Below are positions 39,039 to 50,621 of a DNA stretch of 64,000 nucleotides, in pieces. Both the position numbers and the translations under genes were made by a program. Each line of letters begins with the position of its first letter. Position 1 is the stretch's first letter. The DNA is taken from assembly GCF_900183385.1 (NCBI RefSeq), contig NZ_FXUT01000001.1:248001-312000 (forward strand), given 5' to 3'. The stretch comes from Listeria costaricensis. Its GTDB lineage: Bacteria; Bacillota; Bacilli; Lactobacillales; Listeriaceae. The notes under the pieces were generated by a model. It worked only from the letters and a program-made list of their open reading frames with translations. It was not told where the DNA came from and made no database searches.

Positions 39039-39563
39039 TCATTTTTGTTCAAATTTCTTCATTTTTTGAAGAAAGTGTCGAAACGGAAAATAGACAATTA
39101 AGAAAAACGCCAAATTGAACAAAATAGTTGTCCAAAGCCTAACATCTACAAAAGTAGCAATATCCATTGTTGTCGAGCCAATTAAATAATAAAACGCATA
39201 AACGAGACTTTCACATAAAATCACGTTAAAAACTGTTACAAGCCCCACCAATACAATATTATCCTGCAACACTTTCATAAATTTATCCGTTAGATATACA
39301 GTAAAAGGGAAAATGGCAAAATAGATACCCATGATACTCGTATAATAAATATCAAAGACAATTCCCAATATAAATGCATAAATAAGCGTTGTATTCCGAT
39401 TATAATAAACGGTCATCAAAATCAGCATGATCAAGATGAAATGCGGGATAAAAAGATGACTTTCACCAAACAATTGTTTAGCGAAAAGAAGGCTGATAAT
39501 CCCTTCAAGGATGAATGTGCCAATCATAATGGCTGGTAACCAAATGTTTTTTCTCACATTCAT
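39039..39563 (-). CDS. mreD: Rod-shape-determining protein MreD
   Basis: This 174-residue membrane protein has about five hydrophobic segments. The conserved Firmicutes MreD portion includes FIPHFILIMLILMTVYYNRNTTLIYAFILGIVFDIYYTSIMGIYF. It is part of the elongasome with MreB, MreC and RodA/PBP2. It lies 2 bp after mreC. Confidence 0.92.
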   Translation of the reverse strand: MNVRKNIWLPAIMIGTFILEGIISLLFAKQLFGESHLFIPHFILIMLILMTVYYNRNTTLIYAFILGIVFDIYYTSIMGIYFAIFPFTVYLTDKFMKVLQDNIVLVGLVTVFNVILCESLVYAFYYLIGSTTMDIATFVDVRLWTTILFNLAFFLIVYFPFRHFLQKMKKFEQK

Positions 39564-39565
39564 CG

Positions 39566-40471
39566 TTAATTTCCTCCAGACGTTTGCGTACTACTATCTG
39601 TTGTTGAGGAAGTTTCATCATCTCCGCTGTCAGTAGTTTCTGCTGTTCGCTTCAAAACAATGACTTGATCAAGATGGTAAAGATCCGCACCTGGTTTGAC
39701 ATAGGCTGTTTGTGAAAGCCCCATCTTATCTGTCTCGGCCTTTTCAATCGTTCCGATATAAATACCTGCTGGGAATTTACCGCCCATTCCGGACGTCACA
39801 ACTTTTTGTCCTTTTTCAAATTTCATATCATACGGGAGCTGCTTGAGCTCTAGTAATTGAGAATCTGAATCATAACCATTGATAATCCCGAATGCATCAC
39901 TGTCTCCCTGCACTTTAGCAGATACCCTGTTTCTTGTATCTGAAGAAGAAATTAGTTCCACAGTAGAAGATTTTGCACCGGTTGATGTTACTTTACCAAT
40001 GAGACCACCTGGCGTCATTACAGCCATATCTGGTTTGATACCATCTTTTGATCCTTTGTCAATCTCAACTTGTTCATTCCAATTGGTTGGATTTCGAGAG
40101 ATAACAGTCGCATTGATTGGATCATAATCACGAATACTGTCTTGGATACCCAAAGACTCTTTAAGTTCTGCATTTTCTTTTTCTAAATCCGCTACTTCAC
40201 TTTCAAGTTGCGCCACTTCTTCTAAACGTTTTTTTAAGCGTTTGTTTTCTTCGTAAGTATTTTTAAGATCAGATGCATCATCGATCACACCTGAAACAAA
40301 TGAAGCTGGTTTGGAAATAATATTCTCACCGAATCCGGCTACATCTTTAACAAATTGTTCTGGCCAAGATGCATTTTCGCGGTCACGCAGCGAAAACCCA
40401 ACTAGTGCTACTAAAACAATAATTGAGACTAAGAGAACAATCAAACGTTTATTGAGAAAAAATTGCGGCAT
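39566..40471 (-). CDS. mreC: Rod-shape-determining protein MreC
   Basis: This 301-residue bitopic protein has an N-terminal helix (RLIVLLVSIIVLVALVGFSL) and a coiled coil rich in Leu/Glu (NTYEENKRLKKRLEEVAQLESEVADLEKENAELKESL). The extracytoplasmic beta domain carries ATVISRNPTNWNEQVEIDKGSKDGI and GGLIGKV. A Ser/Thr tail ends it. It scaffolds the wall-elongation complex. ATG 40471 has GAGGTG about 7 nt upstream. Confidence 0.95.
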   Translation of the reverse strand: MPQFFLNKRLIVLLVSIIVLVALVGFSLRDRENASWPEQFVKDVAGFGENIISKPASFVSGVIDDASDLKNTYEENKRLKKRLEEVAQLESEVADLEKENAELKESLGIQDSIRDYDPINATVISRNPTNWNEQVEIDKGSKDGIKPDMAVMTPGGLIGKVTSTGAKSSTVELISSSDTRNRVSAKVQGDSDAFGIINGYDSDSQLLELKQLPYDMKFEKGQKVVTSGMGGKFPAGIYIGTIEKAETDKMGLSQTAYVKPGADLYHLDQVIVLKRTAETTDSGDDETSSTTDSSTQTSGGN

Positions 40472-40552
40472 CACGAACACCTCATTTCGCTAATCCTCTT
40501 TTTTCATTTGCAGTCAACAAGCTTGTCAGTCAAAATAAATGAGCATGTTCTC

Positions 40553-41566
40553 TTAATTCATTTTTTTCTTTTTATATAGATCCATGTTTTCAAGAGACTT
40601 CCCTGTACCAATTGCCACACAATCAAGCGGCTCATCCGCAATAATCACCGGCATTTTAGTTTCTTCAGAGATAACCGAATCTAAGTTGCGAAGTAATGCT
40701 CCACCACCTGTAAGAACAATTCCTTTGTCCATAATATCAGCAGAAAGCTCAGGTGGAGTGTTTTCTAGCGTGCTCTTCACTGCATCAATAATAGCAGCCA
40801 CTGTATCCGCCAGTGCTTCACTTACCTCTTCTTTTGTCACTTCAATAGTTTTAGGTAGACCTGTTACAAGATCACGACCGCGAATACTAAACGGTGCTAA
40901 TTCTAAATTAGCAGCATCAGCAGAGCCAATTTCCATTTTAATTGTTTCAGCTGTACGATCTCCAATTAATAAGTTATATTTTTTGCGAATATAATTAATA
41001 ATAGCGTCATCCATATCATCACCAGCTGTGCGAACTGAACGACTTGTTACAATTCCTCCAAGAGAAATAACCGCCACTTCAGTTGTACCGCCGCCAATAT
41101 CAACGACCATACTTCCTGTTGGATCCCATACTGGAAGTCCAGCTCCAATTGCTGCTGCAAAAGGTTCTTCGATTGTGTAAGCTTCTTTTGCACCCGCTTG
41201 ACGAGTTGCGTCAGTGACAGCACGTTTTTCAACACCTGTAATACCAGAAGGAACACAGATCATAACACGTGGTTTGCTCGTACTAACGCCTTTTCCTGCT
41301 TTTTGGATATAATATTTCATCATTGCAGCTGTTGTATCATAATCCGCAATTACGCCGTCTTTCATTGGACGAATAGCTACAATATTACCTGGTGTACGAC
41401 CAATCATATTCTTAGCCTCGCTACCAACTGCAACGATCTCCTGTGTATCTTTTTTCATTGCAACAACGGATGGTTCTCTTAAGACGATATCCTTCCCTTT
41501 CATATAGACAAGTGTATTTGCCGTTCCGAGGTCAATACCAATATCTTTGTTTCCAAATCCAAACAT
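40553..41566 (-). CDS. mreB: Rod-shape-determining actin homologue MreB
   Basis: This 337-residue bacterial actin forms short membrane-bound filaments that guide lateral wall synthesis. ATPase motifs are [30 protein letters not shown] and [18 protein letters not shown] 41566 follows AAAAGGAG. It is first of mreBCD. A roughly 130-nt leader contains TTTACA-C-TGTAAA and TTAGG/CCTAA inverted repeats. An extended -10 (TGTTATAAT, 41700-41705) is upstream. Confidence 0.97.
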   Translation of the reverse strand: MFGFGNKDIGIDLGTANTLVYMKGKDIVLREPSVVAMKKDTQEIVAVGSEAKNMIGRTPGNIVAIRPMKDGVIADYDTTAAMMKYYIQKAGKGVSTSKPRVMICVPSGITGVEKRAVTDATRQAGAKEAYTIEEPFAAAIGAGLPVWDPTGSMVVDIGGGTTEVAVISLGGIVTSRSVRTAGDDMDDAIINYIRKKYNLLIGDRTAETIKMEIGSADAANLELAPFSIRGRDLVTGLPKTIEVTKEEVSEALADTVAAIIDAVKSTLENTPPELSADIMDKGIVLTGGGALLRNLDSVISEETKMPVIIADEPLDCVAIGTGKSLENMDLYKKKKMN

Positions 41567-41699
41567 CTGTATTCTCCTTTTCTTTCAAAATAATCTTTTT
41601 ATGTTTTACAGGGGATCTTTTACAGTGTAAAGGTTAGGTTTACCCTAATATCCCTTTGTGTTATGTTTCTATATACTCCAACACATAAACAACCACTAT

Positions 41700-41708
41700 A
41701 TTATAACA
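41700..41708 (-). promoter_or_regulatory. Extended -10 promoter of mreBCD
   Basis: TGTTATAAT on the minus strand fits the TGnTATAAT extended -10, and no clear -35 is seen. The rest of 41567-41765 is leader and holds no gene. Confidence 0.6.
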
Positions 41709-41765
41709 TAAGAAGAGAAATCAGACATTAATTTTTCATGAGAAGGATGAAATTTTAATTTTTCT

Positions 41766-42431
41766 TTAAATGAAACCCTTTTCTTTTAAACTCAAGTATT
41801 GGTTTTTTCCAATAATGATATGATCAAGGAGTGGAATTCCTACCACATTACCTGCTTCAATCAAGCGTTCAGTAACCTGAATATCCTCATTTGATGGTGT
41901 GGGATCTCCAGAAGGATGGTTATGAAAGCATAAAATGGATGCGGCCGAATGGCGTAATGCAAGGCGGAATACCTCTCGTGGATGAACAATGCTGACATTT
42001 AAGCCCCCTACAAAAACAGTCTCTCTATGGATAACCTGATTTTTACTATTGAGAAAAAGACAATGAAAATGTTCCTGATAAAGAAATTTTAGTTCAGGCA
42101 TCACAATTTTCACTGCATCTTCAGGGTGTACAATACGAAGATTCGAGAGTTCTGAAACAAAATGAATTCTTTTTCCAAGTTCAATAGCAGCAATAATCTT
42201 GGCAGCTTTTGCTACACCAATGCCATTAATTTCCTTTAACTCTTCTAATGTGGCAAATTGCATTTCTGTAAGTTGTCGAAACTTCATTACTAACCGCTCT
42301 GCTACTTCTCTTACACTCTCATTTCGCGTGCCAGTTTCCAGTAGTAATGCAATTAACTCTGAATCTTGTAATGCTTCTGGGCCAAGATATTGAAGTTTTT
42401 CTCGTGGTTGTTTGGGAATGGGGTAGACCAT
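41766..42431 (-). CDS. radC: RadC family JAB-domain protein
   Basis: This 221-residue protein has an N-terminal helix-hairpin-helix part ([25 protein letters not shown]) and a C-terminal JAB/MPN-type metal site (FNHPSG-like [16 protein letters not shown] with HxH-x-Asp). The original link to DNA repair in E. coli was mistaken. The family's role is unsettled and often linked to competence or mobile elements. It lies directly downstream of the broken comC. Confidence 0.93.
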   Translation of the reverse strand: MVYPIPKQPREKLQYLGPEALQDSELIALLLETGTRNESVREVAERLVMKFRQLTEMQFATLEELKEINGIGVAKAAKIIAAIELGKRIHFVSELSNLRIVHPEDAVKIVMPELKFLYQEHFHCLFLNSKNQVIHRETVFVGGLNVSIVHPREVFRLALRHSAASILCFHNHPSGDPTPSNEDIQVTERLIEAGNVVGIPLLDHIIIGKNQYLSLKEKGFI

Positions 42432-42447
42432 TTTTTAAAGGCCTCCT

Positions 42448-43153
42448 TTATTGAAAAGTCATGTAGCAAATAAAGCTAAAATAGATGAACGGAACAAATG
42501 GAAAATACGTTGTGTGGTTTACTTTTTTTACTAGAAACAATATACCGATGACAAGGGCTGCTGTCATTGTGGCTAGACAAAAAATATAGTAACTTCCTAA
42601 AAAACCCACAGCAGTACCTAAAATAATCAATAATTTGATGTCTCCTAAGCCGATCCCCCGCTTGAAAAAGAAATATAAGATTCCAAAAAAAAAGACCGCT
42701 CCCGATAAAATCTTGTAGTATAGGGAAAAATTCAAACTCTGTAAAGTATCTGAAAAGACAAACTGAGAGAAGAAAAAAATAAACGGCGACATTTGGAATA
42801 TGCAAATAGTAACAATCAGTTAAAGTAAAAAAGGTCAACCACATAAAAAGCATGGAAGCCAAAAGAAACTGTGTTCCTTCCAGCTCTGAAAAAAAGCAGC
42901 AAATTGTAATAGGACAAAGTAATTCAAAAACCAAGTAACTTATTTGTATACGAGAGCCACAGCATTTTGCACGCCCTTTATTCCAGCAATAGGAAACAAT
43001 TGGGATGATTTCTGTCATTCCTAGCGGCTGATGACAGACATCGCATTCTGAAAAACGAAACAAAAAAGATTGCTTTTGGGGAATCGCTTTTGCCGCCACG
43101 TGGATAAAAGAAAAGATAATGGATGAATAGACAAACAAATAAATATAAATCAT
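42448..43153 (-). pseudogene. comC: Prepilin peptidase ComC, frameshifted
   Basis: Two overlapping frames together make one type-IV prepilin peptidase. The upstream frame carries the zinc-type Cys pairs (CDVCHQPLG, CCGSRI) and the first catalytic Asp (LTDCYYLHIPN). The downstream frame carries the second (GIGLGDIK) and the final helices. They diverge at a seven-T run (plus strand A7, 42773-42779). Removing one T would join them into about 230 residues, the usual length. As read, the first frame ends in unrelated residues and lacks the second Asp. Either the gene is inactive, phase-variable, or the base count is an error. The chosen start, ATG 43153, follows GAGGTG. Confidence 0.85.
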
Positions 43154-43246
43154 GATGATCACCTCGAAGATTTACTTGCAGTCTAGCATGAATTAATAAA
43201 TACTGCATCTTGGTAATTTTGAATTTTGCTTAGGTTCCGCTACGCA

Positions 43247-43283
43247 AAAAAAGCATTTTCTCTTTAGGACGAAAATGCTTTTT
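43247..43283 (-). terminator. Terminator of folC
   Basis: AAAAAGCATTTTC / GAAAATGCTTTTT with a 10-nt loop lies between folC and comC. Confidence 0.88.
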
Positions 43284-43332
43284 ACACCTTAAAAAATTAA
43301 TTTTTACTATTTGATTATTTAAAACAAGTTTT

Positions 43333-44625
43333 TTATACTAAGTCTACTTTAACGCAACTTTTTAAATAGCTTCGGACCTCTGAAATAAAATAAAGCGACC
43401 CTGTAATTATTAGCAACTCTTGCGAATGCGGTTCTGTCAAATACTTTTCTAACCATAACTGCCAATCAGGCGCAGCAGTAACCTTTAATTGCTGAGACGC
43501 TATTTGGAGCATACTTTCAGTCATAGCTCTCGGGTAGTTGAATGTAGTAAGTGTGACGGATGATTCTGGAACAGCTTGCAATTGCTTGATCATAGCCGAA
43601 TAGTCCTTGTCACTCAAAATACTTGTAAGAAAATAGATGGTTTGATGTTTTTGCTTGGCTGTGTGAACTAATGTTTCTATACCTTCTGGATTGTGCGCAC
43701 CGTCTAAAATAATCGCTGGTTGTTGACTAAGCTTCTCGAATCTTCCTGGCCAGACAGCTTTGGCTAATCCTGAGCGAATGGCGGTTTCGGATATGTTTTC
43801 ATCTAGCATTAGCACAGTTTGAATGGCGAGAGATGCATTTCTTAACTGGTGATCGCCTTCAAGCCCAATTGTAAGATTAGAAATTCTTTCAGTTGTCCTG
43901 TTAAACAGCATCTTACTTGGGGCAATTTTTTCAATAAAAAAATCTTGGCCCAGCTGATAAATTTTAGTCTGCTTCCCTTCAGCAATATTTTGAAGTACTT
44001 TTTTTGCACCAGACTGCTCGACACCAGACACAACAGGCACGCCCATTTTTATAATTCCACCCTTTTCTCCTGCAATAGCCTCAATCGTTTCACCTAAAAA
44101 TTCAGTGTGATCTAGGCCGATTGTTGTAATAACGCAGATTAAAGGGATTAAAACGTTGGTAGAATCCAATCTTCCACCAAGTCCAACTTCAATGATCCCA
44201 TAATCAATCGTATCAAAATCAGCAAAATATACGAACATCATTGCCGTGATAATTTCAAATTCAGATGGAGCTCCATATTCAGTTTTAGCTACTTCGCTTG
44301 CCACTGGGCGGATACGTTCAGTCAAAGCAACAATTGCTTCGTCACTAATAGGTTGCCCGTTTACACTGATACGCTCATTGAATGTTTCGATATAAGGGGA
44401 GGTAAAGGTGCCTACTTTGAATCCGCTATTTTCAAGAATCTTTCGAATAAAGGTCACTGTTGATCCTTTACCATTTGTGCCTGCAACATGAATCCACTTA
44501 TTTTTTTGTTCAGGATGCCCTAACTTTTCAAGCATAAGCTCCATTCTTTTTAATCCCGGCTTGATACCTAATCGAAGCGTTCCGTGAATCCAAGCAAGTG
44601 CTTCCTCATATTTGGCGTTGTCCAT
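43333..44625 (-). CDS. folC: Folylpolyglutamate synthase / dihydrofolate synthase FolC
   Basis: This 430-residue Mur-ligase-fold enzyme adds glutamate to dihydropteroate and folates. Motifs are HVAGTNGKGSTVTFI (P-loop), TSPYIETFNERI, EVGLGGRLDSTN, TTIGLDHTEFLG and ILDGAHNPEG. ATG 44625 (MDNAKYEEAL) is preferred because AAAGGAG lies 9 nt upstream. It follows valS, a common order in Bacilli. Confidence 0.95.
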   Translation of the reverse strand: MDNAKYEEALAWIHGTLRLGIKPGLKRMELMLEKLGHPEQKNKWIHVAGTNGKGSTVTFIRKILENSGFKVGTFTSPYIETFNERISVNGQPISDEAIVALTERIRPVASEVAKTEYGAPSEFEIITAMMFVYFADFDTIDYGIIEVGLGGRLDSTNVLIPLICVITTIGLDHTEFLGETIEAIAGEKGGIIKMGVPVVSGVEQSGAKKVLQNIAEGKQTKIYQLGQDFFIEKIAPSKMLFNRTTERISNLTIGLEGDHQLRNASLAIQTVLMLDENISETAIRSGLAKAVWPGRFEKLSQQPAIILDGAHNPEGIETLVHTAKQKHQTIYFLTSILSDKDYSAMIKQLQAVPESSVTLTTFNYPRAMTESMLQIASQQLKVTAAPDWQLWLEKYLTEPHSQELLIITGSLYFISEVRSYLKSCVKVDLV

Positions 44626-44647
44626 CTTCTTGACTCCTTTTGGAAAA

Positions 44648-44680
44648 CAGACCTCAAGAAATTGTTTCACTCGAGGTCTG
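44648..44680 (-). terminator. Terminator of valS
   Basis: CAGACCTC / GAGGTCTG with a 17-nt loop is followed by TTTTCC on the minus strand, just before folC. Confidence 0.75.
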
Positions 44681-44689
44681 CCATTTATA

Positions 44690-47335
44690 TTATAGATTTT
44701 TCAAATTTGCTATCCGTTCTGTCACGGATGCTTGTTTTGAAAGATAGTCTTTCTCTTTTGCGCGCTCTTCTGCTACTACTTGTTCAGGTGCTTTTGAAAT
44801 AAAGCGCTCATTAGCTAGTTTTCCCTGGACACGTGAAACCTCTTTTTGCCATTTCTCTAATTCTTTTTCTAAACGTTTGATCTCTTCTTCGATATTGATC
44901 AACCCTTTTAGTGGCAAATAAATTTCCACACCCGATACTACTGCTGTCATAGCGGTGCTTGAAGGCTGAATATCCTGGGAAATTGTCAATTTATCAGGAT
45001 TACAGAAACGCTCAATATAAGAGATGTTCGCTTCGATAATTTCTTGATAGGCTGGATTAGCGGGTTTTAATTCTAAATCAATTTTCTTGCTAAGTGGGGT
45101 TTGTACTTCTGCTCGAATGTTTCTAACGGCACGAATAATCTCCACTAATACTTTCATTGCCTCGCTAGCCTTGTGATCCATTTGTTCTTTTTTCACTTCC
45201 GGCCATGGAGCAACTGTAATCGAGTTGCCTTGGTGAGGTAGGTTTTGCCAAATTTCTTCTGTCACAAATGGCATAAACGGATGAAGAAGTTTCATCGTAT
45301 TCTCAAGTACGTAGGCTAGTACAGAACGAGTAGTTTGCTTGACCTCTTCATCGTCACCATACAGTGATATTTTAGCAATTTCAATGTACCAATCACAAAA
45401 GTCGTCCCAAATAAAGTTGTAAAGTGTCCGACCTACTTCACCAAACTCATATTTTTCGACTAGAGATGTAACATTTTCGATTGTTTCATTTAAGCGAGTC
45501 AATATCCACTTGTCGCTCACTTCTTTGACATTGGTCAGATTGATTTCATCATAACTTAATCCATTCATGTTCATCAAAGCAAAACGTGAAGCGTTCCAAA
45601 TTTTGTTAATAAAATTCCAAGTAGCTTCCACTTTTTCGAAGCTGAATTTCAAATCTTGGCCTGGAGCGGTTCCTGTAGACAGTGTATAGCGAAGAGAATC
45701 CGCACCATAACGGTCAATCACATCAATTGGATCAACACCATTACCAAGCGATTTAGACATCTTGCGTCCCTCAGCATCACGAACGAGCCCATGAATAAGT
45801 GTATCTTTAAATGGTCTTTCTCCAGTAAATTCGATTGATTGGAAAATCATTCTTGATACCCAAAAATAAATAATGTCATAACCGGTTACTAGTGTATTAG
45901 TTGGGAAGAAATGCTGAAAATCTTCATTAGCAGTATCCGGCCAACCCATTGTTGAAAACGGCCAAAGAGCTGAACTAAACCAAGTATCAAGCACATCTTC
46001 ATCCTGTTCCCAGTTTTCAATATCCGCTGGAGGTTGTTCGCCAACGTAGATTTCACCTGTTTCCTTATGATACCAGGCAGGAATGCGATGCCCCCACCAT
46101 AGCTGCCTAGAAATACACCAATCATGAATGTTTTCCATCCAGGTCGTATAAGTTTTTTCAAAACGATTAGGTACAAAATGCACTTTGTTTTCAGTGCTTT
46201 GGAGATCGATTGCCTCTTTTGCTAGTGGCTTCATCTTAACGAACCATTGTAACGATAAATAAGGCTCGACAACTGCTCCAGTTCTTTCTGAATGTCCAAC
46301 AGCATGCAGATGAGGCTCCTGCTTAATAAATAGACCGAGCTCTTTAAAATCTTCTATGATTGCTTTTCGAGCTTCAAAGCGGTCTAGTCCAACATATTTA
46401 CCTGCCGCTTCATTCATTGAACCATCTTCATTCATCACGATAAGGCGTGGAAGATCATGGCGATTACCAACCTCAAAGTCGTTTGGATCATGTGCAGGAG
46501 TGATTTTTACAGCACCAGACCCAAACTCACGATCCACATACTCATCTGCTACGATAGGAATTTCGCGATTCATCACAGGGAGCATAATTGTCTTCCCAAT
46601 CAGATGTTGATAGCGTTCGTCTTTTGGATGGACAGCAACTGCCGTATCACCAGGGATGGTTTCTGGACGTGTTGTAGCCACTTCTAAATATCCTGAGCCA
46701 TCTGTAAGTGGGTATTTCAGATGATAAAAACTACCTTCAATATCTTTATGAATGACTTCAATATCTGAGAGGGCTGTCCGAGCTACTGGATCCCAGTTAA
46801 TAATATATTGACCACGATAGATTAGCCCTTTTTCATAAAGTGTAACGAAAACTTTTTTTACCGCATCTGACAAACCATCATCTAGTGTAAAGCGTTCACG
46901 AGAATAATCTAATCCTAATCCAAGTTTTTCCCATTGCTCGCGAATGAAGCCAGCATACTCTTCTTTCCAATCCCAAACTTGTTGAACAAATTTTTCGCGA
47001 CCTAAATCATGGCGAGAAATAGACGATGCTCGGAGCTTTTCTTCCACTTTTGCTTGTGTGGCAATGCCGGCGTGATCCATTCCTGGTAAATAAAGCGTAT
47101 CAAACCCTTGCATTCTTTTGATACGTGTAATGATATCTTGTAAAGTGGTATCCCAAGCATGGCCTAGATGCAGCTTTCCAGTTACATTTGGTGGCGGAAT
47201 TACCACACTGAAGGGTTGTTTTTCCTGATTTCCTTCTGCTTTAAAAAATTCATTTTCAATCCACCATTTATAGCGGCCTTCTTCTACTTTCTGAGGCTCG
47301 TATTTGGTAGGCATTTTCAATTCTTGATCGCTCAT
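44690..47335 (-). CDS. valS: Valyl-tRNA synthetase
   Basis: This 881-residue class I synthetase has HIGH-type motif [16 protein letters not shown], the editing domain ([15 protein letters not shown]), KMSKS in [11 protein letters not shown], an anticodon-binding helical domain and the C-terminal coiled coil ([21 protein letters not shown]). The ATG follows AAAAGGAGG. Expression is set by an upstream T-box reading uncharged tRNA-Val. Confidence 0.98.
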   Translation of the reverse strand: MSDQELKMPTKYEPQKVEEGRYKWWIENEFFKAEGNQEKQPFSVVIPPPNVTGKLHLGHAWDTTLQDIITRIKRMQGFDTLYLPGMDHAGIATQAKVEEKLRASSISRHDLGREKFVQQVWDWKEEYAGFIREQWEKLGLGLDYSRERFTLDDGLSDAVKKVFVTLYEKGLIYRGQYIINWDPVARTALSDIEVIHKDIEGSFYHLKYPLTDGSGYLEVATTRPETIPGDTAVAVHPKDERYQHLIGKTIMLPVMNREIPIVADEYVDREFGSGAVKITPAHDPNDFEVGNRHDLPRLIVMNEDGSMNEAAGKYVGLDRFEARKAIIEDFKELGLFIKQEPHLHAVGHSERTGAVVEPYLSLQWFVKMKPLAKEAIDLQSTENKVHFVPNRFEKTYTTWMENIHDWCISRQLWWGHRIPAWYHKETGEIYVGEQPPADIENWEQDEDVLDTWFSSALWPFSTMGWPDTANEDFQHFFPTNTLVTGYDIIYFWVSRMIFQSIEFTGERPFKDTLIHGLVRDAEGRKMSKSLGNGVDPIDVIDRYGADSLRYTLSTGTAPGQDLKFSFEKVEATWNFINKIWNASRFALMNMNGLSYDEINLTNVKEVSDKWILTRLNETIENVTSLVEKYEFGEVGRTLYNFIWDDFCDWYIEIAKISLYGDDEEVKQTTRSVLAYVLENTMKLLHPFMPFVTEEIWQNLPHQGNSITVAPWPEVKKEQMDHKASEAMKVLVEIIRAVRNIRAEVQTPLSKKIDLELKPANPAYQEIIEANISYIERFCNPDKLTISQDIQPSSTAMTAVVSGVEIYLPLKGLINIEEEIKRLEKELEKWQKEVSRVQGKLANERFISKAPEQVVAEERAKEKDYLSKQASVTERIANLKNL

Positions 47336-47355
47336 TCTGCATCCTCCTTTTAAAA

Positions 47356-47588
47356 TAAAAAAACTCCTTCCATCCGAAAAGGACGAAAAGAGTTTAGCTT
47401 CCGCGGTACCACCTTTATACTCAAAAATTGAGCACTTGAATTGTTAACGGTGTTTAATCCACCGGTTTTTCCTACTTTTAGTTCAGAAAAACAGCTCCCA
47501 GGCTACCTTCAATTAGTTCATTCTGAAAGTTCACACCAACCACTTTCTCTCTTGGAAAATGAAACTAATTTACTCTTCCTGTTCTTTG
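47356..47588 (-). promoter_or_regulatory. T-box leader of valS
   Basis: The T-box sequence GGTGGTACCGCGG is at 47401-47413 on the minus strand. The competing terminator (AAACTC ... GAGTTT plus T-run) is at 47361-47395. Stem I arms ATTAGTTTCAT / ATGAACTAAT and an AGTAA/GAA loop-E-like bulge are visible. GAAGGTAGCC (47501-47510) contains the specifier. GTA (47504-47506) would read Val, though the register is not certain. A -10 TATAAT lies at 47595-47600. Confidence 0.92.
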
Positions 47589-47636
47589 CTATTCATTATA
47601 AGAATGATTTCAGTTTAACAAAAGTTTGTGAAATCG

Positions 47637-48926
47637 TCAATCTTTCAAAACTTTAAAGGTATACTCGATAGCTTCCAAAGTTCGGTCAATTTCTTTTTCT
47701 GTATGAGCAGTAGACAAAAAGACGCCTTCAAATTGGGAGGGTGGCAAGAAGATACCTTGATTTAACATTTCCCGATAATAATGACTGAAAAAGGTCAGAT
47801 CGCTCGATTTTGCTGTTTCAAAATTGATGACCTTCTGTTCGGTGAAAAAGAAGCCGAACATGGAACCTGCCTGATTGACTGCAACTGGAACTTGATATTT
47901 TTCACTTAATTGTGTGAGTCCCTCTTCCAATCGTTTGATCAAATCGCGGAACCGGTCATAATGATGCGGTGTCAGCTGTTTTAATGTCTCATAGCCAGCA
48001 GTCATGGCAATGGGATTTCCAGAAAGTGTGCCCGCTTGATAAATCGGTCCTGCTGGTGCAATCTGTTCCATAATTTCACGTTTTCCACCGTACGCACCTA
48101 CAGGCAGTCCACCGCCAATTACTTTTCCTAGGCATGTTAGGTCTGGCGTTACAACAAAATAACCTTGCGCAGAATAGTAATCTACACGGAAGCCGCTCAT
48201 TACTTCATCGAAAATTAGCAAGCTGCCATACTCAGTGGTTAAATCGCGGAGTCCTTCCAGAAAACCTTCAATTGGTGGGACGACACCCATATTCCCTGCT
48301 ACAGGTTCGACAATCACACAGGCAATTTCTTCGCCAAAATGTTCAAACGCCGCTTGTGCTCCTTCCAGATCATTATAAGGGACCGTAATGGTGTCTTTCG
48401 CGAGGTCTTTTGTAACACCCGGTGAGTCTGGAAGACCGAGTGTAGCAAGGCCCGATCCGGCTTTTATAAGAAGGGAATCGCCGTGTCCGTGATAACTGCC
48501 TTCAAATTTTAAAATCTTGTCGCGTTTTGTATAACCACGTGCTAAACGAATCGCACTCATTGTGGCTTCTGTTCCGGATGAGACCATGCGAACAACTTCG
48601 ATAGATGGGACACGTTCAATAACCAGTTTGGCTAGTTCTGTTTCAATTTCTGTTGGTGTGCCAAAGCTGGTTCCTTTTTGAGCGGCTGCTGTAATGGCAC
48701 TCGTTACATGGGGATCGGCATGACCTAAAATCAGCGGCCCCCAAGATAAAACATAGTCGATATATTCATTTCCATCAATATCAGTTATGTAAGCTCCTTT
48801 TCCATGATCCATAAAAACAGGCGCCGCATCCACCGACTTAAACGCACGTACCGGACTATTTACACCGCCGGGCATAAGTTTTTGTGCTGTATCAAAAGCT
48901 TTCTTGGAGTTTGTATAGTTATTCAT
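47637..48926 (-). CDS. hemL: Glutamate-1-semialdehyde 2,1-aminomutase HemL
   Basis: This 429-residue PLP enzyme makes 5-aminolevulinate from glutamate-1-semialdehyde. Motifs are [55 protein letters not shown] and the PLP Lys in [14 protein letters not shown]. It is last in hemA-C-D-B-L and overlaps the hemB stop by 4 nt. The valS promoter begins about 40 bp after its stop. Confidence 0.97.
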   Translation of the reverse strand: MNNYTNSKKAFDTAQKLMPGGVNSPVRAFKSVDAAPVFMDHGKGAYITDIDGNEYIDYVLSWGPLILGHADPHVTSAITAAAQKGTSFGTPTEIETELAKLVIERVPSIEVVRMVSSGTEATMSAIRLARGYTKRDKILKFEGSYHGHGDSLLIKAGSGLATLGLPDSPGVTKDLAKDTITVPYNDLEGAQAAFEHFGEEIACVIVEPVAGNMGVVPPIEGFLEGLRDLTTEYGSLLIFDEVMSGFRVDYYSAQGYFVVTPDLTCLGKVIGGGLPVGAYGGKREIMEQIAPAGPIYQAGTLSGNPIAMTAGYETLKQLTPHHYDRFRDLIKRLEEGLTQLSEKYQVPVAVNQAGSMFGFFFTEQKVINFETAKSSDLTFFSHYYREMLNQGIFLPPSQFEGVFLSTAHTEKEIDRTLEAIEYTFKVLKD

Positions 48927-49909
48927 TCTCCGTGACCTCCTTTTTTAAGATAATTCGCAACATCTTTGGCAAAATAAGAAATAATCAAATCAGCACCTGC
49001 ACGTTTCATACTGAGGAGCATTTCTAAAACAATTTTCTCTTCATCGATCCAGCCGTTTTGTCCAGCTGCTTTTACCATTGCATACTCACCACTCACGTTA
49101 TAAGCAACTAGTGGTAAATGGGATGTGTTTTTTATATCACGCAAAATATCCAAATAGGATAGCGCTGGTTTAATTATAAGAAAGTCTGCCCCCTCAGTTT
49201 CATCACTAGCTGCTTCACGAAAAGCCTCCATTCGATTTGCAGGATCCATTTGATACGTTTTTCGGTCACCAAATTGTGGAGCGCCGTTTGCTGCATCTCG
49301 GAATGGTCCATAAAAAGAGGAAGCATATTTCACTGCATAGGACATAATCGGAATGTCTTGGAAACCAGCTTCATCAAGGCCAACTCGAATTGCCGAGACA
49401 AAGCCATCCATCATATTAGAAGGGGCAATAATATCTGCACCGGCTTCCGCTTGGCTAACGGCCGTTTGCACCAAAATCTCCAAAGAAGCATCGTTCAATA
49501 TTTGGCCGTTTTCTACTAGTCCGCAATGTCCATGATCTGTAAACTCGCATAAACAGGTATCCGCTACGACGAGAAGCTCTGGATAAGCCTCCTTGATTAG
49601 ACGCGTTGCTTCCTGAATAATCCCGTGCTCATGAAAAGCACCTGTTCCAACTGCATCTTTATGCGCGGGAATGCCAAACAAAATGACTGCCTGAATCCCG
49701 CACGCCACAATCTGCTCCAACTCCTCTTTGAGCTCATGCAAAGAAAATTGGAAAATACCTGGCATAGACGGAACCTCTGTTTTAGGCTCTTCGCCTTCTT
49801 TAATGAAAAGCGGATAAATAAAGTCATCCATTGTAAGTCTTGTTTCACGCACGAGTTCTCGCATTGCACGAGAAGATCTGAGTCTGCGGTGTCTATCAAA
49901 TTGGTTCAT
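48923..49909 (-). CDS. hemB: Delta-aminolevulinic acid dehydratase HemB
   Basis: This 328-residue porphobilinogen synthase has the metal-site Cys region [17 protein letters not shown] (zinc-type) and the two Schiff-base Lys regions ([18 protein letters not shown] and [12 protein letters not shown]). It condenses two 5-aminolevulinates. It is third from the end in the haem operon, 1 bp after hemD. Confidence 0.97.
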   Translation of the reverse strand: MNQFDRHRRLRSSRAMRELVRETRLTMDDFIYPLFIKEGEEPKTEVPSMPGIFQFSLHELKEELEQIVACGIQAVILFGIPAHKDAVGTGAFHEHGIIQEATRLIKEAYPELLVVADTCLCEFTDHGHCGLVENGQILNDASLEILVQTAVSQAEAGADIIAPSNMMDGFVSAIRVGLDEAGFQDIPIMSYAVKYASSFYGPFRDAANGAPQFGDRKTYQMDPANRMEAFREAASDETEGADFLIIKPALSYLDILRDIKNTSHLPLVAYNVSGEYAMVKAAGQNGWIDEEKIVLEMLLSMKRAGADLIISYFAKDVANYLKKGGHGE

Positions 49910-49910
49910 A

Positions 49911-50621
49911 TTAATTCGTCTCCTCTATAATCTTTCTAAGTAAATCCGTCATCGTATATCGGTCTGGTTCAAAATGAACAGAATAACCGCTTTTTTCAAT
50001 AGCTTTGGTTGTAACTGGACCAATGGAGCCTATTTGAAAATGAGTCATTTCCGATTGGAATAATGACAAAAAATGTGCCCAAGCAGACGGGCTTGCAAAA
50101 GTAATAATGGGATTCTGTTCAACTAGAAGTTTTGCTTTATTTTGTTTTGCATCGTTAGGTGTGATTGTTGTATAGATGGGTTGAACGTCGATTTGATAAC
50201 CTAAAGCCGTCAGCTGATTTTTTATTTCATCTTTTCCAAGGGCGCTTTGTGGGAAATATATTTTTGAAGGCGCAGGGAAAGCGTTCAACCATTCTTCTAA
50301 AAAAATAGATGTTTCAAATTTACTAGGCTGAAAGTGGACAGTCAAACCATTTTTCCTTAGTTCTGCACAAGTTTTTTCACCGATGGCTGCAATTCTCGCG
50401 TTAATCCGTCTTGGGGAAATCTTTTCGAAAAAAAAGCGCACAGTTGTGACACTTGTAAAAAAGAACCAATCAGCTTTGAGATTTTCCTCAGTGAAATCGA
50501 AATCAAGTGGGATAGTTTGGATGAGCGGAAAATTGATAAATCGAAAGCCACTTTCTTCAATGAGAGACTGATATTGCCGATTTTCTGCCTTTGCACGCGT
50601 CAAAACAATCGCTCTAGTCAT
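49911..50621 (-). CDS. hemD: Uroporphyrinogen-III synthase HemD
   Basis: This 236-residue two-domain enzyme closes and inverts ring D of hydroxymethylbilane. The family is weakly conserved. Recognisable parts are [75 protein letters not shown] and [15 protein letters not shown]. The start overlaps hemC by 8 nt. Position in the haem operon is decisive. Confidence 0.92.
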   Translation of the reverse strand: MTRAIVLTRAKAENRQYQSLIEESGFRFINFPLIQTIPLDFDFTEENLKADWFFFTSVTTVRFFFEKISPRRINARIAAIGEKTCAELRKNGLTVHFQPSKFETSIFLEEWLNAFPAPSKIYFPQSALGKDEIKNQLTALGYQIDVQPIYTTITPNDAKQNKAKLLVEQNPIITFASPSAWAHFLSLFQSEMTHFQIGSIGPVTTKAIEKSGYSVHFEPDRYTMTDLLRKIIEETN

